DNA from: UBA3871 sp041797745
Lineage (GTDB): Bacteria; Bacillota; Clostridia; Peptostreptococcales; Anaerovoracaceae
Length of the DNA: 64,000 nt
Reading direction: 5' to 3'
Assembly (NCBI GenBank): GCA_041797745.1
Contig: JBHBZU010000057.1
Coordinates: forward strand, 1-64,000
The position numbers were made by a program, and so were the translations under genes. Shown here in pieces: positions 59,134-64,000 of the stretch. Each line of letters begins with the position of its first letter. Position 1 is the stretch's first letter. The notes beneath the pieces are model-generated. The model saw nothing but the letters and a program-made list of their open reading frames with translations. It had not been told where the DNA came from and ran no database searches.

Positions 59134-60231
59134 TTAGATTCCTTTGTTAATCATTTTCATATATTCATTCTCCATAAAGGATTCTATATAGTTTTCATAT
59201 TTTGTTTTCCAAAGAGCTAATGCATTTTCACCATACTCTTTAAGCCCATCTCTATTGTCTGCATATTTTTTCAATGCTGACTCAATCCCCTCTTTTCCTT
59301 CGGGGATTACAACTCCGGTATTAAACTTTTTCACTTTTTCGGCAAGCATAGTGCCCTCATTGGTAAATAAGGCTTTCCCTACGAAAAGCGCTTCATAGTA
59401 CTTATTAGGTGCCGCAAATTTGTGGGCAGGGCAATGTTCTGTGTAGTACAGTGCAACTATCAATTCTGCTTTCCGTTGCATTTCTAAACACTCGGAATAG
59501 TCTACTGCACCTCGATAATCTATATTAGGACAGTTTGCATATCTCTCCACTAACTCCCGCAACTTTCCATAGCCTGCAATGCTCAACTCCACATTTTCAT
59601 TTTGTGAAACGCATTCTAATAAATCTTCCAGCCCGCGATTTGAATCAAAAACGCCTACATACGACAATTTTAGTTTCGCTGTTGCATTCGTTTCAGCAGA
59701 AAAAATCTGCTTGTTTTCAAAACTTGGAATATTAGGTAATACCAACAGATTTTCTCTCGCAAAACCCAATTGCTTCTTTCGATACTCTTCACAAACAATT
59801 ACACAATTTGCCTTTTTAGCACACCATATTTGCAGGCTGTTCATTAACCTGGATATTTTCGACTGACCTTTTTCAATCCAATCAAATATATCAAAAAACA
59901 CCTCGACCTTGCGCCCCATTGCAAGAATTGCAGGAAGTGCTGCGTCAAAATCGCAAGCATGAACCACACGAATGTTTTTTACTTCTTTTTTCAAATTAGA
60001 AAAGACAAAATACATCCATTTTAACTTCTTTAACAAATTTTTCTTTCCTGCACCGTAATCTGCAATTTCTCTAAAATATTTAATTTGTTCTGTGTCGCAA
60101 AGCCCTTTTCCCATTCTGTCCCAAGCAAGAATGCAATAATCTATTTGATTCTTATTGAAATAATCTATATACTTTTGCACCCTAGGATCCGGATCAATGT
60201 CTGTACACCTAACTAACACAATTTTTTTCAT
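59134..60231 (-). CDS. GT-B glycosyltransferase
   Basis: The 365-residue protein has the GT-B layout: N-terminal KIVLVRCTDIDPDPRVQKYIDYF, central VHACDFDAALPAILAMGRKVEV, and a C-terminal domain with KLSYVGVFDSNRGLEDLLEC and PNKYYEALFVGKALFTNEGT. It resembles GT4-type enzymes of polysaccharide loci. No donor or acceptor can be deduced. The DNA from here to the end of the window is more AT-rich than the neighbouring housekeeping genes. Confidence 0.85.
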   Translation of the reverse strand: MKKIVLVRCTDIDPDPRVQKYIDYFNKNQIDYCILAWDRMGKGLCDTEQIKYFREIADYGAGKKNLLKKLKWMYFVFSNLKKEVKNIRVVHACDFDAALPAILAMGRKVEVFFDIFDWIEKGQSKISRLMNSLQIWCAKKANCVIVCEEYRKKQLGFARENLLVLPNIPSFENKQIFSAETNATAKLKLSYVGVFDSNRGLEDLLECVSQNENVELSIAGYGKLRELVERYANCPNIDYRGAVDYSECLEMQRKAELIVALYYTEHCPAHKFAAPNKYYEALFVGKALFTNEGTMLAEKVKKFNTGVVIPEGKEGIESALKKYADNRDGLKEYGENALALWKTKYENYIESFMENEYMKMINKGI

Positions 60232-60241
60232 AATATATTTT

Positions 60242-60982
60242 CTATTTCACATCTTTTTTCCAGTTAAAGTCTCCCTGAAAATCGTTCTGGGTAAACACCC
60301 CCCCATTTTCCTTTAGGAAATCATTAAATGTTGTAGTTTCTTTTGAGAAGCTGTCATCTTTTCTTACTTGCACGCAAAATTCAAAAGGCATACAATCATT
60401 TCTGAGGACCACATTTCTACTATATTTGTAACAAGTTTCTAACACCTTTCCTCCGTTATAGTAAAAATAGTCATCCATCATATAATCAACTTTATCAGAA
60501 AGCAAATCAAAAGAAAGTACCCCTGTACAATGCAAGTATTCTTTAATAATTCGTTCTAAATATTCATAATTTGAAACAGTAGAAAGCTTATAATTTAAAG
60601 CTCCTGAAATAAAAGTGAAGTCATAAGTTTTATCTAGATGTAGTTTTTTAGCATCTAAAAAATTTGCATTAATAACTTCTATTCTATCACCATATCTATT
60701 CTTTGCCACTTCTGCAAATTCTTCAAGCATTTCAACACCAGTGTATTCCACTTGAACGCCCTTTTCGCTAACCAAATAATTGTACAAGTCCGCGTATCCG
60801 CATCCTAAATCAAGAATCCTTGAACCATTTTTTATATGGATATCTCTTGTTAACTGGTAAAACCTCAAGCGCTGCTTTCCCTTTCCCCAAAACAAACTTT
60901 TGGGAACTGCACCGCTTTTCTCAAACTCTTCTCTATGCTTTAGCTGAATAATATCAAAATCAGTTTCTTGATTGTAACCCAT
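60242..60982 (-). CDS. Class I SAM-dependent methyltransferase
   Basis: I choose ATG 60982 (246 residues, MGYNQETDFDIIQLKH), with AGGAG 7 bases upstream. The SAM motif is GSRILDLGCGYADLYNYLV, with an acidic residue in YTGVEMLEEFAEVA and DFTFISGALNY. It probably methylates a sugar or peptide in the glycan pathway; the substrate is unknown. It starts 16 bases after the GNAT-like gene. Confidence 0.85.
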   Translation of the reverse strand: MGYNQETDFDIIQLKHREEFEKSGAVPKSLFWGKGKQRLRFYQLTRDIHIKNGSRILDLGCGYADLYNYLVSEKGVQVEYTGVEMLEEFAEVAKNRYGDRIEVINANFLDAKKLHLDKTYDFTFISGALNYKLSTVSNYEYLERIIKEYLHCTGVLSFDLLSDKVDYMMDDYFYYNGGKVLETCYKYSRNVVLRNDCMPFEFCVQVRKDDSFSKETTTFNDFLKENGGVFTQNDFQGDFNWKKDVK

Positions 60983-60998
60983 GATTTTTCTCCTAATA

Positions 60999-62036
60999 TT
61001 ATCTTTCATTTGTAAGAACCGCTATTTCGCAATGTATATTTATTTGAACAAATATATCTGATGAAAATCCACTCTTAAACTTCGAAATACTTCGTTCTTT
61101 TTCTGTTGGCTTTGTCTTTTCATTTACAAAAAGACAATCACCCAACCTGTGCCAAGCTATACCTTTTTCGTGAAAATACTGGCACGCTAAGTACTGTGTT
61201 GTATGTCCTAAATAGTTTCTTCCGCTACCTTTATCATATGCGGCTGAATTGTAGTAGCTCTCTTTATCAGAATAATAGAATATGCCTCCTCCTACAATCT
61301 GCTTTGAAGTATCTTCTAAGATAACCACAATTGCTTCACCCTTATTAACAGATTCCATTTGCTTCTTCCATGTATCAATTCCTCTAGTCGCACGACCTTT
61401 AATTCTTTCATGAAACTGCCTGAAATCATTCATTTTTCCCCAAGTAATTGTATCATACACATGACCGTTCCATTGTTTAAGCCCATGTTTAACAGAATTT
61501 CTAACGGTTGATCTAAAAGCTGAATAAAAATTTTCTTTCTCCAAGTTTAAATAATACAAGTGTTTAAAATTGCTAATTCTTGAAGAAATGATTTCGTTTT
61601 CCAGTAAAAGTCTATGCCAAATCCTTATATCTGCTTTTTTCATAGTAAAGGATGTATCAAATTCTTTAATTTGATTTTCTATACAAATTTTCTCTGTATG
61701 CTCCAATACCTCATTAATGCAATTTTCAATTGCTTTATCAACAACACCATCCACAAAGATTGGAGGAATCAGCTCAGTCTCATTCGACATCAGCCTTGCG
61801 TTTAATCCATTGCTTGCTATAGTATATGTCCAAATCCCAATTTCTTTCCCGTTATAACTTATAATCTTGTTGCAGGTCTTAACTTGTTTATATCTTTGCT
61901 TGTTCACCATTGAACAAAGCTCTATCCATGTTAGTAAATATTCAAAAGTTCCATCTTTAGATTGTTTTAGAATTTGGTTCCATACTCTCTTTTTTTCTTC
62001 TGTACACTCTTCAATATTAACATTTTTTGTTGCCAT
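60999..62036 (-). CDS. GNAT/FemAB-like acyltransferase
   Basis: The 345-residue protein resembles the BioF2/FemAB-like acetyltransferase group. It contains a conserved central domain with FYSAFRSTVRNSVKHGLKQW, GEAIVVILEDTSKQIVGGGIFYYSD and a C-terminal YNSAAYDKGSGRNYLGHTTQYL. It would move an acyl or aminoacyl group onto a sugar or peptide of the surface glycan. The assignment is by overall pattern, not by a unique motif. Confidence 0.65.
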   Translation of the reverse strand: MATKNVNIEECTEEKKRVWNQILKQSKDGTFEYLLTWIELCSMVNKQRYKQVKTCNKIISYNGKEIGIWTYTIASNGLNARLMSNETELIPPIFVDGVVDKAIENCINEVLEHTEKICIENQIKEFDTSFTMKKADIRIWHRLLLENEIISSRISNFKHLYYLNLEKENFYSAFRSTVRNSVKHGLKQWNGHVYDTITWGKMNDFRQFHERIKGRATRGIDTWKKQMESVNKGEAIVVILEDTSKQIVGGGIFYYSDKESYYNSAAYDKGSGRNYLGHTTQYLACQYFHEKGIAWHRLGDCLFVNEKTKPTEKERSISKFKSGFSSDIFVQINIHCEIAVLTNER

Positions 62037-62068
62037 TTTTATCCATTCCTAACCTTTGCATTGCCGTT

Positions 62069-63529
62069 TTAACTTGTGATCATTTCCCAAAATTCTTTAT
62101 ACGCTTCATCTCCTGAAAGCTTTTTTGCGCAACGATACTGTGCCTCTATAAGTTTTTTTGAAAAAATTTCATCTTCAAGAATCCGAACACATAATTCTTT
62201 AAATTCTTCCTGTGTTTTTACAAAATTACCCATCGCTTCCAATCCTGAAACCTCTACGAGCGTCTCCTCTTTGCTCATCTTTTTTATATCTTCAGTTTTA
62301 CGCAATTTCATTGAAACGCAGGGCACTCCAAGCATATAAGCCTGATAAACGGTATTTCCACCGCAAATTGGCCATGGATCAACATATAATCTGCTTTCTC
62401 TGATAACCTTGCACATTTCTTTCCAACTTTCACTATCGTACAATCCCTGTGGATTAGCTGCATTGGAAAAAACGCCCAAATATTTTACTTGTTTTGAAAC
62501 TCCACTTTTTTCAAAAAAAGCCAGCGTTTTTTTTAAATAATTTTTTTGATTTGCTCCAAAAAATACAAATTCAAAATCCTGATCCCTCTTTAATAATTCT
62601 TTTATTAAATCCAATACCGCCTTATTATATAATTTATAAAGATTCCCATGATATACTATTCGTTTCTTTCGTTCTTCCAACGGAAGATTTTCATCAATAT
62701 CTATATCTCTGTGGTTGAACACATAAGCAAATTCTTTGAGCTTTATATTATTAAAATACTTTTCCAGCAAATCACAATATACACCTCTTCCTTTGACAGT
62801 GTAATATTTCTGTGGTTGCATGAATATATCCATATCCACTTTAGGATTAAATGAAATAATGCTGCCTGTAGCATAGTTCAATATTTTTCTGCTATTAGCT
62901 CTATTAACCAACAAATCCCAGTCTTTAGAAATTCCTCCGATATTTATCAAAACATCCAGTTCATCACTGTTTATCTGTTTTACGAGTAAACTTAATTCTT
63001 TTGTTCTGCTTTCAACCTTATGATTAATCGGCAAATAACCTTTCTCAATTTTTTCATTTACTTTTCCCATACGGTTAAAGCAATAATATTTATCAGTGCA
63101 AGTCTCAAGCCACTGTGAACGTATGCCATTTACTTGCTGATTATCATATACATAAAGCTCTACGTTTTCAGGACGTTGAATGAAGAGGTCTTTATTCGGC
63201 GTTGCCAGTGACCCAAAAAATCCCACTTTAATTCGTCGCCCGTCTTTCACCTCCAACCTTTCAAGCTTTTCAGTAGGTATCATTTTTAATTTCCTAACCC
63301 GATAACGTTCCTGAACATTATAAATGAATTCATAAGTGTATGGATGATAGTATCCATACCTTTCAAAAGTCAATCCCGGTGATGAAAAAAGCGTTCTTGC
63401 ACCAATTGCAAGTGCCAAATCCGCTCTTGCTTCTCCAAGTAGTTTGGTTAGAATACTGTAACAAATGTATCCTATACAAATCATCCAATTTTTTTCTGAA
63501 ACTCGGAGTAATAACTTTTTTGCAAACAT
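62069..63529 (-). CDS. Probable GT-B glycosyltransferase
   Basis: The 486-residue protein has a GT-B-like arrangement. The N-terminal domain carries KVGFFGSLATPNKDLFIQRP and LDVLINIGGISKDWDLLVNR, and the C-terminal domain FVFFGANQKNYLKKTLAFF with CGGNTVYQAYMLGVPCVSMKL. The last stretch resembles the nucleotide-sugar site of SPINDLY/OGT-like and GT4 proteins. No TPR repeats are present. The start is at ATG 63529, one base after the stop of the upstream gene, so they are likely coupled. Confidence 0.7.
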   Translation of the reverse strand: MFAKKLLLRVSEKNWMICIGYICYSILTKLLGEARADLALAIGARTLFSSPGLTFERYGYYHPYTYEFIYNVQERYRVRKLKMIPTEKLERLEVKDGRRIKVGFFGSLATPNKDLFIQRPENVELYVYDNQQVNGIRSQWLETCTDKYYCFNRMGKVNEKIEKGYLPINHKVESRTKELSLLVKQINSDELDVLINIGGISKDWDLLVNRANSRKILNYATGSIISFNPKVDMDIFMQPQKYYTVKGRGVYCDLLEKYFNNIKLKEFAYVFNHRDIDIDENLPLEERKKRIVYHGNLYKLYNKAVLDLIKELLKRDQDFEFVFFGANQKNYLKKTLAFFEKSGVSKQVKYLGVFSNAANPQGLYDSESWKEMCKVIRESRLYVDPWPICGGNTVYQAYMLGVPCVSMKLRKTEDIKKMSKEETLVEVSGLEAMGNFVKTQEEFKELCVRILEDEIFSKKLIEAQYRCAKKLSGDEAYKEFWEMITS

Positions 63530-63530
63530 T

Positions 63531-64000
63531 CTAACCTCTTAAAATTATCTCGCGCGTTGCTTTTGCCCCATGATTGAACAAAGCATCTAAAACAGAAAGA
63601 TTCCTTACAAACAGCCCTGTTCCTTTTTGCTCATATTCAGGAGAAGAAAAAGTATTATATGAAACTTTTATATTGTTATCTTTAAATATACTTTCATTTA
63701 AATATCCTTTTCCGCTTGGTCCTGACAGATATTCGTCCCCATTAAGTGTTTTTAATATATTTAATAGGTTACTGCTGGCATCTGCCTCCGGTAAATTAAG
63801 TTCCGAAGATCTTACCGTCTCCAACCTAATTTCTAATACTTTTAAAAAATATTCTATAATATTTATATTCAAATCTGCAATAAAGTCGCTACTGGAAGTA
63901 ATGATTTCTTCTATTTGGGGGAAAAATTCATTAAAATAAGGATATTGGGCATATGAAAAGCTTATTGTTTTCAAGTATTTTCTCTTCCAAACATCATTAG
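63531..64000 (-). CDS. WbqC-family protein (5' end outside window)
   Basis: The reading frame stays open to the right edge; before the TTG at 63974 the codons give NDVWKRKYL. The W.rKhLKTI..Y pattern (WKRKYLKTISFSYAQYPYF) and the C-terminal YLSGPSGKGYLNESIFKDNN and LFVRNLSVLDALFNHG are typical of the WbqC family. So the gene is truncated by the window; only about 156 C-terminal residues are seen. WbqC-like proteins occur in O-antigen and surface-glycan loci; their activity is unknown. The adjacent GT starts one base after its stop. Confidence 0.8.
   Translation of the reverse strand, partial: NDVWKRKYLKTISFSYAQYPYFNEFFPQIEEIITSSSDFIADLNINIIEYFLKVLEIRLETVRSSELNLPEADASSNLLNILKTLNGDEYLSGPSGKGYLNESIFKDNNIKVSYNTFSSPEYEQKGTGLFVRNLSVLDALFNHGAKATREIILRG

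Noticed and set aside
1..64000. CRISPR arrays, phage genes, insertion sequences, toxin-antitoxin pairs
   Set aside because: No regularly spaced repeats, transposase or phage-type proteins were found. The repeats seen are within genes or are isolated hairpins.

Overview
This window looks like chromosomal DNA of a strictly anaerobic, amino-acid-fermenting Clostridia-type Firmicute. The main evidence is the (R)-2-hydroxyglutarate pathway of glutamate fermentation with a sodium-pumping glutaconyl-CoA decarboxylase. Supporting evidence is the strong Shine-Dalgarno sites, SLH and copper-amine-oxidase-N 'stalk' surface proteins, an L-box lysine riboswitch and 3-hydroxybutyryl-CoA dehydrogenase. A relative of the Anaerovoracaceae / Clostridiales family XIII would fit, but that placement is inference. 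Most genes lie on the minus strand. The plus-strand exceptions are an AraC regulator, topB, a Crp regulator, a Nudix gene, nfeD-SPFH and an SLH/O-antigen-ligase pair. I saw no tRNA, rRNA, CRISPR, phage or insertion sequence.

Region 1 (1-7.7 kb, minus) is one long operon read gcdD-gcdC-gcdB-gctA-gctB-gcdA-hgdC-hgdA. hgdA runs off the left edge, and hgdB is expected beyond it. Together these genes activate 2-hydroxyglutarate with CoA, dehydrate it to glutaconyl-CoA, and decarboxylate that to crotonyl-CoA while exporting Na+. A divergent AraC regulator follows. Region 2 (9-25 kb) is mixed housekeeping: two small membrane proteins, diaminopropionate ammonia-lyase, a topoisomerase III with a triplicated zinc tail, a PucR regulator with a palindrome at its start site, a DUF218 protein, an Fe-S protein divergent from a Crp regulator, alanine racemase, a stalk/transglutaminase-like protein, Nudix, a double-PII protein coupled to a DUF1538 membrane protein, and an ECF sigma/anti-sigma pair.

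Region 3 (25-40 kb) opens with an array of TTTA-loop hairpins and nfeD-SPFH. It continues with upp, rpiB, a Sua5-type threonylcarbamoyl-AMP synthase, prfA, rpmE with a structured leader, prmC, a DUF1385 gene, rho, an SLH protein, a LytR-CpsA-Psr protein, hbd, and a glucose-6-phosphate isomerase with an unusual cysteine-rich insert. PrmC is the enzyme that methylates the PrfA GGQ glutamine.

Region 4 (40-64 kb) is mostly cell surface and glycan: a PglF-like sugar dehydratase, a trypsin-fold protein lacking its nucleophile, a large single-pass membrane protein, a stalk protein, a TolC-like protein, a riboswitch-controlled NhaC-type (probably lysine) transporter, and an SLH gene followed by an O-antigen-ligase-family protein. 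After these come MurJ, PglE/PglD/PglC-like enzymes, glycosyltransferases, an epimerase, a methyltransferase, a GNAT-like protein and a truncated WbqC-family gene. PglF+E+D+C suggests a UDP-di-N-acetylbacillosamine-type pathway feeding a flippase and a WaaL/PglL-type transferase, possibly for S-layer or secreted-protein glycosylation.
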